NCBI RefSeq assembly: GCF_000282035.1
Contig: NZ_AKKA01000096.1
Span: 1-64,000 of the forward strand
From: Rhizobium sp. CF122
GTDB lineage: Bacteria; Pseudomonadota; Alphaproteobacteria; Rhizobiales; Rhizobiaceae
Direction of reading: 5' to 3'
Length of the DNA stretch: 64,000 bases
Within the stretch, counting starts at the first letter, position 1. Every line of letters starts with the position of its first letter. Of this stretch, positions 53,668-62,170 are shown one piece after another. The position numbers were made by a program, and so were the translations under genes. Below the pieces are notes generated by a model. The model searched no databases, had not been told where the DNA came from, and saw only the letters and a list, made by a program, of their open reading frames with translations.

Positions 53668-54183
53668 TCAGTTGTCGAGCCATCGTTTGCCGTCTGCGCG
53701 CAGGTAGTATGCGAGGTCGAGGCGGAGACTGGCTTTTCCGAGCGCCGTCAGCGTCATGTGGCATTGGCCACGGTGATGGGTTTGATGATTAAAGAAATGT
53801 GAGAGGCCCGACCACAGCGGTTGCCTGATCTCGATCGGCTGGATGATCGGCATATAGGTGAAGTTCGCAGCAAGAGAGGATTCATCGAGCGTATCTATCC
53901 AGTTTATGATCCGCTGGTCTTCGATTTGACGGACCCCGAGTAGTGACGGAAGATCCTCGTGAAGCACGCTGTCGAGCGTTGAAGGGGCATCGCCGGTGCC
54001 GGTAAAGCGCTTCATCCAGATCCGATCGGCCGCCAGGAGATGGTTGAGTGTTTTCTGCAGCGAACCAAAAAAGGCCCCCCGATTTTCCTGAAATTCCGCC
54101 TCTGTCAGTTCGGACGCGGCGGCGTATACGATCGCGTTGGCCCAACGATTGTAATCCGCAAACATCTTATATTGTTTCAGCAT
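53668..54183 (-). CDS. DinB family protein
   Basis: The protein has 171 residues forming a four-helix bundle. The metal-binding His residues are in TLNHLLAADRIW and HFFNHQTHHRGQ, as in DinB/YfiT hydrolase-like proteins. Family members are often thiol-dependent or damage-induced, but this member's reaction is unknown. It stands alone and is divergent from ndk. Confidence 0.88.
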   Translation of the reverse strand: MLKQYKMFADYNRWANAIVYAAASELTEAEFQENRGAFFGSLQKTLNHLLAADRIWMKRFTGTGDAPSTLDSVLHEDLPSLLGVRQIEDQRIINWIDTLDESSLAANFTYMPIIQPIEIRQPLWSGLSHFFNHQTHHRGQCHMTLTALGKASLRLDLAYYLRADGKRWLDN

Positions 54184-54383
54184 TTTCTATCCTGCCTCCA
54201 TTTGGCAGCTGATGTTAAGGCAATTTAGGTCAATCATCTTTGATAAGACCATGAAAGTTGATGATGGTCGGACGGTAGGCTGGAACATGACAGCGGCGTG
54301 AAATTGCCGATGCCCACTTGTTTTCGGGCTATCAGGCGGGTAAACACCGCCCACTTTTCCCACGGAATAAAGGATTTTGACCA

Positions 54384-54806
54384 ATGGCGATTGAACGCAC
54401 TTTCTCGATGATCAAGCCGGACGCAACGAAGCGCAACCTGACGGGCGCTATCACCAAGATTCTCGAAGACGCCGGCCTGCGCGTCGTCGCTTCCAAGCGC
54501 GTCTGGATGAGCAAGCGCGAAGCCGAAGGCTTCTACGCCGTTCACAAGGATCGCCCGTTCTTCGGTGAACTCGTTGAAACCATGACCTCCGGCCCGACCA
54601 TCGTTCAGGTCCTGGAAGGCGAAAACGCGATCCTCAAGAACCGCGAAGTCATGGGTGCGACCAACCCGGCCAATGCTGACGAAGGCACGATCCGCAAGGT
54701 TCACGCCCTGTCGATCGGCGAAAATTCGGTTCACGGCTCGGACGCTCCGGAAACTGCTGCCCAGGAAATCAAGTACTGGTTCTCCGACACCGAAATCGTC
54801 GGCTGA
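54384..54806 (+). CDS. ndk: Nucleoside diphosphate kinase
   Basis: The protein has 140 residues. ERTFSMIKPDATKRNLTG begins the fold and the phospho-His lies in ENSVHGSDAPETA. It equalises nucleoside triphosphate pools by ping-pong phosphate transfer. The ATG at 54384 is preceded by AAAGGA. A terminator hairpin follows the stop. Confidence 0.97.
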   Translation: MAIERTFSMIKPDATKRNLTGAITKILEDAGLRVVASKRVWMSKREAEGFYAVHKDRPFFGELVETMTSGPTIVQVLEGENAILKNREVMGATNPANADEGTIRKVHALSIGENSVHGSDAPETAAQEIKYWFSDTEIVG

Positions 54807-54849
54807 TTCAGGCTCTCAGCAAAACCGCTGAAGCTGTTGAATTGACTCT

Positions 54850-54876
54850 GAAAGCCGGGGCTCTGCTCCGGCTTTC
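54850..54876. terminator. Bidirectional terminator between ndk and the lipoprotein gene
   Basis: GAAAGCCGG (54850-54858) pairs with CCGGCTTTC (54868-54876), and inner bases extend the stem with one G-T pair. It lies between convergent stops and overlaps the lipoprotein stop. Confidence 0.75.
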
Positions 54877-55379
54877 TACGTTGAAGGACAGGTCGCAGCG
54901 GAATCGTAGTCTACGGTGCCGTCCGGTTTGAAGACCTCGGGGTTCTTCGTATAGAACGGCCCAACGACCAGCGGCTTACCGGGCATGACAGACTGGTCAA
55001 GGCTCGAAATCACCTCGGTCTTCAGGCTTTGCAACGTCTCTCCGTTGGCATCGACAAGGCGAACGCTCACGGCGTAAGGCTTGTCCTTCTTGACGCAATG
55101 AAGTGCCGGGCTCTGCAGCGTGATCTTGTCCCAGAACGGGTAGATCTTTTCACTGGTCACTAGCACGTCTCCGCCCGCAGGGTTCTCGAATTCCGCGATG
55201 GCGACGGTGCCTTCCGGGATCGGCGCCTTCTTGTTGAGGGTCACGACATAGGTCGCAACCGCGATCCGGTAGTTGAAAACGAAGACGCGGCCATTGACCT
55301 CGACCAGCTTGTCGGTCTCTCGCTGGCACCCTGTCAGCATTGCGGCTGCAACGAAAACGGCCATCGATAGCGCTTTCAT
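54876..55379 (-). CDS. Putative lipoprotein of unknown function
   Basis: The protein has 167 residues from the ATG at 55379, with GAGGAGG upstream. The signal MKALSMAVFVAAAMLTGCQ ends in a lipobox (LTGC), so it should be lipidated. The mature part has many beta-type strands (VNGRVFVFNYRIAVATYVV) and the end YDSAATCPST; no family was recognised. It overlaps the stop of the CGNR regulator gene (ATGA at 55376-55379), so the two are coupled. Confidence 0.75.
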   Translation of the reverse strand: MKALSMAVFVAAAMLTGCQRETDKLVEVNGRVFVFNYRIAVATYVVTLNKKAPIPEGTVAIAEFENPAGGDVLVTSEKIYPFWDKITLQSPALHCVKKDKPYAVSVRLVDANGETLQSLKTEVISSLDQSVMPGKPLVVGPFYTKNPEVFKPDGTVDYDSAATCPST

Positions 55380-55927
55380 GGCGCCTCCTCCTCTTTCCTC
55401 CGGCGATAGTGGCGGCTCGCCTTGGCGCGATTGCCGCACACCGCCATGTCGCACCAGGCGCGACTTCTGTTCTTGCTGCGGTCGATGAAGAGCCAGCCGC
55501 AATTGCGGCAGATCTTCATCCGCTCGGGATCCTGCATCGCGATCAGCCGCAACACCGAATGTGCGGTCGCAGCGTCGAGCCCATTTGCGTCACTGGCGCC
55601 GCGCAGCGTGCGTGCAAGCGCCTCCAGAAGGGTGGCGAGCAGCTGATCGTCGTTGTCGCCTGAGACGCGAGCCCGGAAATACCTATCCGTCGCCTCGCGC
55701 AACTCCAGGAAGTTCCTTTTGTTATGTGGTGTCGGACCAACCATGTCACCGAAGATCGCCCGCTCCGCGCAGAACTCCGCTGCAGCCTGCGGAAAGGTTT
55801 CCAGTTGGGCGGGTGCTTCGAAACGGTCGATCCGTCGCGTCTCGTCATGCCGGAGGACGACGCTGTTGGCGACATCCAGTGCCAATGCGCCTCCGGAAAA
55901 GCGGTGTGGGGTCCAGGAAAAGCTCAT
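55376..55927 (-). CDS. CGNR zinc-finger regulator with ABATE domain
   Basis: The protein has 183 residues from the ATG at 55927. The N-terminal part matches ABATE, a putative stress-linked sensing domain (GGALALDVANSVV). The C-terminus has the CGNR finger: CRNCGWLFIDRSKNRSRAWC followed by DMAVCGNRAKASRHYRRRK. Such proteins are thought to bind DNA. It is divergent from a LivH-like permease gene, and a 14-bp palindrome fills the shared promoter. It is coupled to a lipoprotein gene. Confidence 0.88.
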   Translation of the reverse strand: MSFSWTPHRFSGGALALDVANSVVLRHDETRRIDRFEAPAQLETFPQAAAEFCAERAIFGDMVGPTPHNKRNFLELREATDRYFRARVSGDNDDQLLATLLEALARTLRGASDANGLDAATAHSVLRLIAMQDPERMKICRNCGWLFIDRSKNRSRAWCDMAVCGNRAKASRHYRRRKEEEAP

Positions 55928-55936
55928 GATGAAAAT

Positions 55937-55966
55937 ATAACTGGTAAAATACATTTTGCTAGTTAT
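55937..55966. promoter_or_regulatory. Interrupted palindrome in the CGNR regulator / permease promoter
   Basis: ATAACTGGTAAAAT (55937-55950) and ATTTTGCTAGTTAT (55953-55966) are inverted copies matching in 12 of 14 positions, with AC between. It lies 9 bp from the regulator start and 24 bp from the permease start, an ideal place for an operator of the CGNR protein. Confidence 0.65.
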
Positions 55967-55990
55967 GATTTCTGCAATCGGGAGTTCTTT

Positions 55991-56887
55991 ATGGCCTATC
56001 TGCTGCAGCAATTGGCGAACGCGGTCCCTGTGGCTGCACTCTACGCTGCGCTTGCGTTCGGCTACGCCATCGCCTTTGGGGTCACCAAGCGCGCCGATAT
56101 CACCTATGGGGCGATCTTCGCCTTCTCGGGTCAGATTTTGCTGCTCTTCACCGACCTCGGCTACAACAGGCTCTGGCTGATCCTGCCGGCCGCGCTGGCA
56201 ATGGGGACGCTGTTCTCGTTAATCTATTCAATGCTGGCGGCGGCCTGGATCGGCCGCTCCATCATGCTGCCACTGGTGCGCCAGTCCTCGAACACAGTGA
56301 TCGTGGCGGCGCTCGGCATCACTATTGTCCTCATGGAAACGGCCAGGCTTGCATCCGACACGAAAAGCCTGTGGCTTTCGCCCTTCCTGAACAGCGTCGT
56401 TGTGTTCTGGAGTGACGGGGCGTTCAAGGTCGCGCTTACGGAGATCCAACTCATCAATACCGGATTGATGTGCGCCATGATCGCGCTTGGCGTTATCATC
56501 ATGAGGGGTACGTCCTGGGGGCGGCTGTGGCGGGCCGTCACCGACGATCCTCTGGCGGCAGAACTATGCGGCACCAGCGCCGATCGCGTCTTCCTCGTTG
56601 CCTACGCGGCGGCAGGCTTGATTGCCACAGCATGTGGCATCCTCGCCACTTTCTACTACGGCACGATGGATTTCGGTGCCGGTCTGATGTTCGGCCTCAA
56701 GGTCTTGATGGTTGCTGCCGTCGGCGGATATTCGGACCCGTTGAAGTCAGCCGCAGGCGCAGCCGGTCTCGGTGTCGCGGAGACGATGTGGAGCGCCTAC
56801 GGCCCCTATCTCTGGCGCGATCTTGTGGTGTTCTCGCTGCTTGTGCTTCTTCTCGTCCTCAGCAGGAGGGAGCGAGCCATACCCTGA
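55991..56887 (+). CDS. LivH-like branched-chain amino-acid ABC transporter permease, without partner genes
   Basis: The protein has 298 residues from the ATG at 55991 and about eight membrane helices. ALYAALAFGYAIAFGVTKRADITYGAIFAFSGQI (residues 14-47) is the LivH N-terminal signature, and LKVLMVAAVGGYSDPLKSA the second. LivH needs LivM, LivG, LivF and a binding protein, but none lie near. It may share subunits encoded elsewhere or work with the adjacent lipoprotein. The stop abuts the convergent moaE stop. Confidence 0.85.
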   Translation: MAYLLQQLANAVPVAALYAALAFGYAIAFGVTKRADITYGAIFAFSGQILLLFTDLGYNRLWLILPAALAMGTLFSLIYSMLAAAWIGRSIMLPLVRQSSNTVIVAALGITIVLMETARLASDTKSLWLSPFLNSVVVFWSDGAFKVALTEIQLINTGLMCAMIALGVIIMRGTSWGRLWRAVTDDPLAAELCGTSADRVFLVAYAAAGLIATACGILATFYYGTMDFGAGLMFGLKVLMVAAVGGYSDPLKSAAGAAGLGVAETMWSAYGPYLWRDLVVFSLLVLLLVLSRRERAIP

Positions 56888-57355
56888 TTATTTCCACTTG
56901 TCGCGTGCGGCGTCATCCGCGTCCCTGGCCGCAACCCATTCGCCCGTAGCGCCATCCTTGCCGTGCTCCTTCTTCCAGAAGGGAGCGGCTGTCTTCAGGT
57001 AGTCCATCACGAAATTCGCACCGTCGAATGCAGCCTGTCTATGGGGCGCAGCGGCGACGACCAGCACGATATTCTCCCGCGCACCGATCTTGCCGTAGCG
57101 GTGGATTGCCGTCAGGCCGAGGAGCCCGAAGCGTTCGATCGCAAGGCTGGCGATCCGGCTCATCTCCGCCTCGGCCATGCCAGGATAATGTTCGAGTTCG
57201 AGCGCTGCGAGCCTGCCGCCTTCGTCACGGCACAAGCCTGAGAATGTCACGATCGCGCCTATGCCGCTGGCACGCGTGCTGAGCCGATCGACTTCCGCCT
57301 GAAGGTCGTAATCCTCGCGCTGGACGCGAATATCGGGCTCGACCTTGCTGCTCAC
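56888..57355 (-). CDS. moaE: Molybdopterin synthase catalytic subunit
   Basis: The protein has 155 residues from a GTG at 57355, one base after the moaD stop. Features include GAIVTFSGLCRDEGGRL, HRYGKIGARENIVLVVAAAPHR and the Lys-rich FWKKEHGKDG motif. It forms the tetramer with MoaD that turns precursor Z into molybdopterin. Confidence 0.93.
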   Translation of the reverse strand: MSSKVEPDIRVQREDYDLQAEVDRLSTRASGIGAIVTFSGLCRDEGGRLAALELEHYPGMAEAEMSRIASLAIERFGLLGLTAIHRYGKIGARENIVLVVAAAPHRQAAFDGANFVMDYLKTAAPFWKKEHGKDGATGEWVAARDADDAARDKWK

Positions 57356-57356
57356 G

Positions 57357-57611
57357 TCAGCCTCCGGTCATCGGCGGGAAAATGCCGATCTCCCTGGCAT
57401 TCCCGATCGGCTCGTCGTGCTCGACATGCTCCTGGTCGATCGCGACGCGAATGACGTCGGGAAACTGAAGCGCGGTCTCATATTCTTCGCCCATCGTCTT
57501 CAAATGATTCAGAAGATCGGCAACGGTGACGACGGAAGAGGGCAGGGCTATCTCTTCTGCAGCCTTGCCGATCCGTTCGCGCACCCAGGCGAAATAGACG
57601 AGCTTTGTCAT
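57357..57611 (-). CDS. moaD: Molybdopterin synthase sulfur-carrier subunit
   Basis: The protein has 84 residues ending in PPMTGG, the Gly-Gly tail that becomes the thiocarboxylate. The ubiquitin-like beta-grasp is plausible from KLVYFAWVRERIG. The ATG at 57611 overlaps the pgsA stop (ATGA). Confidence 0.93.
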   Translation of the reverse strand: MTKLVYFAWVRERIGKAAEEIALPSSVVTVADLLNHLKTMGEEYETALQFPDVIRVAIDQEHVEHDEPIGNAREIGIFPPMTGG

Positions 57612-58198
57612 TCTTCATCATCCACGATGTGCTTCAGGCCCGCCCGGAAATAGTCGTAGCCGGTGTAGATCGTCAGAATCGCTGCGATCCAGAGAAGGCC
57701 GATGCCGGTCTTCGTCGTATAGGGGAATATTTCGTCACCAGCAGGGCCGGCCAGCAGGAATGCGATCGCGACCAGTTGCACCGTCGTCTTCCACTTGGCA
57801 ATCCGGGTCACGGGCACGCTGACCTTGAGGGCCGCCAGATATTCGCGCAGTCCGGAGACAAGGATCTCGCGGCAGAGAATGGTGATCGCCGCCCAAATGG
57901 ACCAGCCGGCGATCGTCTGGTCGGCAGCCACCAGCAGGAGAATGGACGCGACCAGCAGCTTGTCGGCGATCGGGTCGAGCATCCGGCCGATATTCGATGT
58001 CTGATTCCAAATGCGGGCGAGATAGCCGTCGAGAAAGTCGGTGATCGATGCGATGACGAAGATCCACAGCGCCACCCATCGCGCCGTATTGCTGATCGCA
58101 AGCTTTCCTTCGAGAAAGAAGCACAGCACGATCAACGGCACTGCCAGAATGCGGCCGTAAGTCAGCAGGTTCGGTATATTATATGCGCGCGATGCCAT
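57608..58198 (-). CDS. pgsA: CDP-diacylglycerol--glycerol-3-phosphate 3-phosphatidyltransferase
   Basis: The protein has 196 residues with about six membrane segments. The CDP-alcohol phosphotransferase motif D-G-x2-A-R-x8-G-x3-D-x3-D is complete in DGYLARIWNQ and GRMLDPIADK. It makes phosphatidylglycerol phosphate. It lies between uvrC (110 bp upstream) and moaD. Confidence 0.94.
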   Translation of the reverse strand: MASRAYNIPNLLTYGRILAVPLIVLCFFLEGKLAISNTARWVALWIFVIASITDFLDGYLARIWNQTSNIGRMLDPIADKLLVASILLLVAADQTIAGWSIWAAITILCREILVSGLREYLAALKVSVPVTRIAKWKTTVQLVAIAFLLAGPAGDEIFPYTTKTGIGLLWIAAILTIYTGYDYFRAGLKHIVDDEE

Positions 58199-58308
58199 GA
58201 AACATGTCTCTGAAGTGATGTGCCCGTAGATGACGGCTTTGACCGCAAAGCGTCAACATTCTTTCTGTTTTTTCGCTGCCTTTGCGTGGAATTTGCGACC
58301 GTCTCCAC

Positions 58309-60348
58309 CTATTTCGCGGCGTCGTCGTGAAAATGGTTGTAAACCTGCTTGGCGACGGTCTCAGAAATGCCCTCGACGGCCATCAGGTCGGAAAGAGCGG
58401 CGCGGGAGACCGCCTTGGCGGTTCCGAAATGCTGCAGCAGGGCGCGCTTGCGCGACGGCCCGATCCCGCCGATCTCGTCGAGCGGATTCTTAACCATCTC
58501 CTTCTTGCGCCGGGCACGATGCGAGCCGATGGCGAAGCGGTGCGCCTCGTCGCGCATGCGCTGAATGAAATAGAGGACGGGGTCGCGCGGCGGCAGGGTG
58601 AAGCTCTCGCGTCCCGGCGGGAAGAAGCGCTCGCGCCCGGCGTCTCGGTCGACTCCCTTGGCGACGCCGATGGCGATCACGCTGTCGGTAATCCCCAGCT
58701 CCTCAAGGATGGCGCGCACGGCCGTCATCTGTCCCTGTCCGCCGTCGATCAGGATGACGTCGGGCCAGGCGGGGAAGGACATGTCGGCTGCATCTGCCGG
58801 CGGTGCCTGCTGGCTACGGTCCGGAATTCCCTCTTCCTTGATTAGCCGGGAAAAGCGACGGGTCATCACTTCGCGCATCATACCGAAGTCGTCGCCGGGC
58901 GTGATGTCGGTCGATTTGATGTTGAACTTTCGGTACTGGTTCTTCACGAAGCCTTCCGGCCCCGCCACCACCATGCCACCGACCGCATTGGTGCCCATGA
59001 TGTGGGAGTTGTCGTAGATTTCGACGCGCTGCGGCGTATAGGGAAGCCGGAACGTCTCCTTGAAGCCCTCGAGCAGGCGTGACTGCGAAGCCGTCTCCGC
59101 GAGCTTCCGACCGTGCGCCTCGCGTGCGTTGGCGATCACATGCTCGACCAGATCACGCTTCTCTCCGCGCTGTGGCACGAGGATGGACACCTTATGTCCG
59201 GTTTTTTCGCCGAGCGCGGCGGCAAGCAGTTCGATTTCCTCGACTGTCTCCGACAGCAGGACCTGCTTCGGCACTGGCTTGTCATCATAGAATTGCGCCA
59301 GGAAGGCGTTCAGCACCTCGGCTGCCGATAGTTGCGGATCAGCCTTTGGGAAGTAGGCGCGGTTGCCCCAGTTCTGTCCGGTGCGGAAGAAGAACACCTG
59401 GATACAGGAGACGCCGCCTTCATGATGGATGGCGAAGACATCCGCCTCTTCCACGCCGGCCGGATTGATGCCCTGGTGGCTGGAAACATGCGAGAGCGAG
59501 GCCAGACGGTCGCGGTAGACGGCGGCGCGTTCGAAGTCGAGATCCTCCGCCGCGAGGTTCATCGCCTTGGCCATATGTTCCTTGACCTTCTGGCTCTTGC
59601 CGGAAAGGAAGTCCTTGGCCTCCTGAACGAGCTCGCTGTAGCCCTCGTCGCTGATCTCACGTGTGCATGGCCCGGAACAACGCTTGATCTGATAGAGAAG
59701 ACAGGGGCGGGTGCGCGTCTCGAAAACGCTGTCGGTACAGGTGCGAATGAGGAAGGCGCGCTGCAGCGAGTTGATCGTCCGACCGACGGCGCCGGCTGAC
59801 GCAAAGGGGCCGAAATAGTCGCCCTTGCGGGCGCGGGCGCCGCGGTGTTTGAAGATCGCCGGGGCGCGGTGGTCGCCCGTGATCAAGATGTAGGGAAACG
59901 ACTTGTCGTCGCGCAGCAGCACATTGAAGCGTGGCCGCAAGCGCTTGATCAGATTCGCTTCCAAGAGCAGCGCTTCGGTTTCGGTGCGCGTCGTTACGAA
60001 CTCCATGTTCGCCGTCAGGCGCACCATTTGCGCGATACGGTTGGAGTGCACGCGGCCGAGCGCATAATTGCTAACGCGCTTCTTCAGACTGCGGGCCTTG
60101 CCGACATAGAGGACGTCGCCGGCCTCGTTGAACATGCGGTAGACACCCGGACTGTTCGGCAGCCGTTTGACAAATTCGGCAATCAGTTCGGCACCGACGA
60201 GGCCGGTTTCGTTGATCCCGCCTTCATTCCAATCGATCGCAGCCGAAATCGGCGCAGCGGAGGCCTCGCTCTCCACTTCGATATCGTCATCGCTTTCGTC
60301 CGTTTCGTCGTAAAGAACGCCGCCGTCCGGCAGCTTTCTTGAATTCAT
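58309..60348 (-). CDS. uvrC: UvrABC system protein C
   Basis: The protein has 679 residues from the ATG at 60348. An acidic N-terminal extension (DETDESDDDIEVESEAS) precedes the GIY-YIG nuclease (NSPGVYRMF, VLYVGKARSLKKRV), the UvrB-binding UVR motif, the RNase H-like half (VEIYDNSHIMGTNAVGGMVV, LIDGGQGQ) and the C-terminal helix-hairpin-helix (GGIGPSRKRALL). It makes both incisions in nucleotide excision repair. It is coupled to the upstream SDR by ATGA. Confidence 0.95.
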   Translation of the reverse strand: MNSRKLPDGGVLYDETDESDDDIEVESEASAAPISAAIDWNEGGINETGLVGAELIAEFVKRLPNSPGVYRMFNEAGDVLYVGKARSLKKRVSNYALGRVHSNRIAQMVRLTANMEFVTTRTETEALLLEANLIKRLRPRFNVLLRDDKSFPYILITGDHRAPAIFKHRGARARKGDYFGPFASAGAVGRTINSLQRAFLIRTCTDSVFETRTRPCLLYQIKRCSGPCTREISDEGYSELVQEAKDFLSGKSQKVKEHMAKAMNLAAEDLDFERAAVYRDRLASLSHVSSHQGINPAGVEEADVFAIHHEGGVSCIQVFFFRTGQNWGNRAYFPKADPQLSAAEVLNAFLAQFYDDKPVPKQVLLSETVEEIELLAAALGEKTGHKVSILVPQRGEKRDLVEHVIANAREAHGRKLAETASQSRLLEGFKETFRLPYTPQRVEIYDNSHIMGTNAVGGMVVAGPEGFVKNQYRKFNIKSTDITPGDDFGMMREVMTRRFSRLIKEEGIPDRSQQAPPADAADMSFPAWPDVILIDGGQGQMTAVRAILEELGITDSVIAIGVAKGVDRDAGRERFFPPGRESFTLPPRDPVLYFIQRMRDEAHRFAIGSHRARRKKEMVKNPLDEIGGIGPSRKRALLQHFGTAKAVSRAALSDLMAVEGISETVAKQVYNHFHDDAAK

Positions 60349-61118
60349 TCCATAATCTCCGCCACATCGGGCGTCTGCCAGGCAAGGTGCTGGCCGCCGT
60401 CGAGGGCAATCATTTGACCGGTGATCGAGGGCGTTTCGTAGAGGAAGCGAATCGTTTTGCCGAATTCCTCGAGCTTCGGCCCTCGCTTGAGGATAAGCGC
60501 TGAAACCTGCGCTTGGAAGTCTTCTTGCGACTGCCGTTCGCTTGGCATCGAGGGGCCGGGCCCGATGGCGTTGACGCGGATGCGCGGCGCGAGCGCCTGC
60601 GCCGTGGTCTGCGTCGCGGTCCACAAGGCTGACTTCGACAGTGTATAGGAATAGAAGCTCGGTCGCAGCGCCCAGACGCGCTGGTCGATAATGTTAATGA
60701 TCAGACCATCCGCCCGTTCGGGCAGTTGCGCCGCAAAGTTCGCCGAGAGAATCGAGGGCGCGCGGACATGGACGGCGAAGTGCTCGTCCCAGGCCTTGGC
60801 GTCGATATGGCGGACGGAATCTTCGTGGAAAACAGAGGCATTGTTGACAAGCAGATCGATCGGTCCAAGCGTCTCTGAGACCTTCCTTATCAGATCGCTT
60901 GTCTCGTCAATTTTCTCGAGGTCAGCTTGCACGGCAAACGCCCGGGAGCCGCTTTGCCGCAATTCCGCCGCGAAATTCTCAGCCGCCTCAATCGAACGGC
61001 TGGCGTGGATCGCAACCGAAAATCCATTCGCGGCCAGATCCTCGACTATCGCCCTGCCTATTCTTTTGGCCGCCCCGGTCACGAGTGCCGTCCGAAGTCT
61101 TTTCTCGTTCAAAATCAT
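60345..61118 (-). CDS. Short-chain dehydrogenase, pteridine-reductase-like
   Basis: The protein has 257 residues. TGAAKRIGRAIVEDL at the nucleotide loop, NNASVFHED, IIDQRVW and YTLSKSALW with the Tyr-x3-Lys pair define the SDR fold. The TGAAKRIG loop and the early HASRS dinucleotide-binding turn recall FolM and pteridine reductases, so a pterin substrate is a reasonable guess. Its pairing with uvrC is usual in rhizobia. Confidence 0.83.
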   Translation of the reverse strand: MILNEKRLRTALVTGAAKRIGRAIVEDLAANGFSVAIHASRSIEAAENFAAELRQSGSRAFAVQADLEKIDETSDLIRKVSETLGPIDLLVNNASVFHEDSVRHIDAKAWDEHFAVHVRAPSILSANFAAQLPERADGLIINIIDQRVWALRPSFYSYTLSKSALWTATQTTAQALAPRIRVNAIGPGPSMPSERQSQEDFQAQVSALILKRGPKLEEFGKTIRFLYETPSITGQMIALDGGQHLAWQTPDVAEIME

Positions 61119-61474
61119 GCCTTCTCGCCGCGAAACTCTGTTCGCTGCTTATATAGGCGCGGGAGAAGGTGAGATAAATAGCCGTTTTGATTGCGACGGC
61201 GCCGGAATTACTGTATGTATTATTTAAGAATATATTTCCGTAAAATAAGTATTCATGATTTAACCATTCATTATGGTTAACAAATATTCTGTTGCGACAA
61301 AGCAACATCGAATTTCAGCCATCCAGGTGCCACAATCAAATCACAATTTGGCTCTTTCAAATCCTCAATTGGGCATCAATTTCTCTCCCTAACCGCAAGG
61401 GACATTTGTAATAGCCCGCGAATGCTTCGCTGTAGGACAGTTGACGAAGGACGCGGGTCTGAAAGGAGACGAGT
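61119..61474 (+). promoter_or_regulatory. 356-bp AT-rich promoter region of the RopB-like gene with inverted TTAACCAT boxes
   Basis: TTAACCAT at 61260-61267 and its complement ATGGTTAA at 61273-61280 lie 5 nt apart, about 195 bp before the start. The box resembles half-sites bound by CtrA in alphaproteobacteria. GTTGC-gacaaa-GCAAC (61291-61306) could be a small RNA hairpin. The region is markedly AT-rich, as in other strong outer-membrane-protein promoters. No gene was seen. Confidence 0.5.
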
Positions 61475-62107
61475 ATGCGTACGTTTATTGCTAGCCTGTT
61501 GGTTTCGACCGTTGCCCTTGGTGGGTTTTCCGCCGCTTATGCAGCCGATGCCGTTGATCAGATCCCGGAAGCTCCGGTTGCACAGAATGAACCGGCTCCA
61601 GCGGCCAACTGGCAGGGCTTCTATCTCGGCGGTGCCGGCACCTACAACATGGGCGGCTTTGGCGACAAGTACAACGCGCGCGCTCTCGGCGGTCAGATCT
61701 ACACCGGCTACAATTGGCAGGCTGGCCAGATCGTATACGGTGCCGAAGCCGACATCGGCTACTCCGGCGCTGACGGTGCTGCTGGCGGTGGCTCCGGCAA
61801 GAACGAAGTCAACGGCTCTATCCGCGGCCGTATCGGTTACGATCTGAACCCGTTCCTGCTGTACGGCACGGCCGGTCTTGCTGCTACGAAGAACAAGTTC
61901 AGCAACGCAGCCGGCTCTGACACCGACACGTCGCTCGGTTACACGGTTGGTGCGGGTGCAGAAACCTTCGTGACCAACAACATCACGGCCCGTGTCGAGT
62001 ACCGTTACACCAACTACGCTGACAGCGACTTCAACGTCGGCGGCGCGAACATTTCGCGCGGCTACGACGAGCACAGCGTCAAGGTCGGTATCGGCGTCAA
62101 GTTCTAA
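61475..62107 (+). CDS. Outer membrane beta-barrel protein, Omp25/31-RopB family
   Basis: The protein has 210 residues. A Sec signal MRTFIASLLVSTVALGG ends near AAYA-AD. Eight likely beta strands follow, with WQGFYLGGAGTYNMGGF at the first, GAEADIGYSG, NGSIRGRIGYDL, RVEYRYTNYAD and a terminal VGIGVKF carrying the C-terminal Phe needed for Bam insertion. This is the Omp25/RopB group of abundant rhizobial and Brucella outer-membrane proteins. A strong terminator follows. Confidence 0.92.
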   Translation: MRTFIASLLVSTVALGGFSAAYAADAVDQIPEAPVAQNEPAPAANWQGFYLGGAGTYNMGGFGDKYNARALGGQIYTGYNWQAGQIVYGAEADIGYSGADGAAGGGSGKNEVNGSIRGRIGYDLNPFLLYGTAGLAATKNKFSNAAGSDTDTSLGYTVGAGAETFVTNNITARVEYRYTNYADSDFNVGGANISRGYDEHSVKVGIGVKF

Positions 62108-62125
62108 GCCGAACATCAACTGCGG

Positions 62126-62154
62126 AAAAGCCGGGCTCTAGCCCGGCTTTTTTG
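62126..62154 (+). terminator. Rho-independent terminator after the RopB-like gene
   Basis: AAAAGCCGGGC-tcta-GCCCGGCTTTT is a perfect 11-bp stem followed by more Ts. It can also serve the convergent dehydrogenase gene. Confidence 0.9.
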
Positions 62155-62170
62155 TCTATGCGAGGAACCC

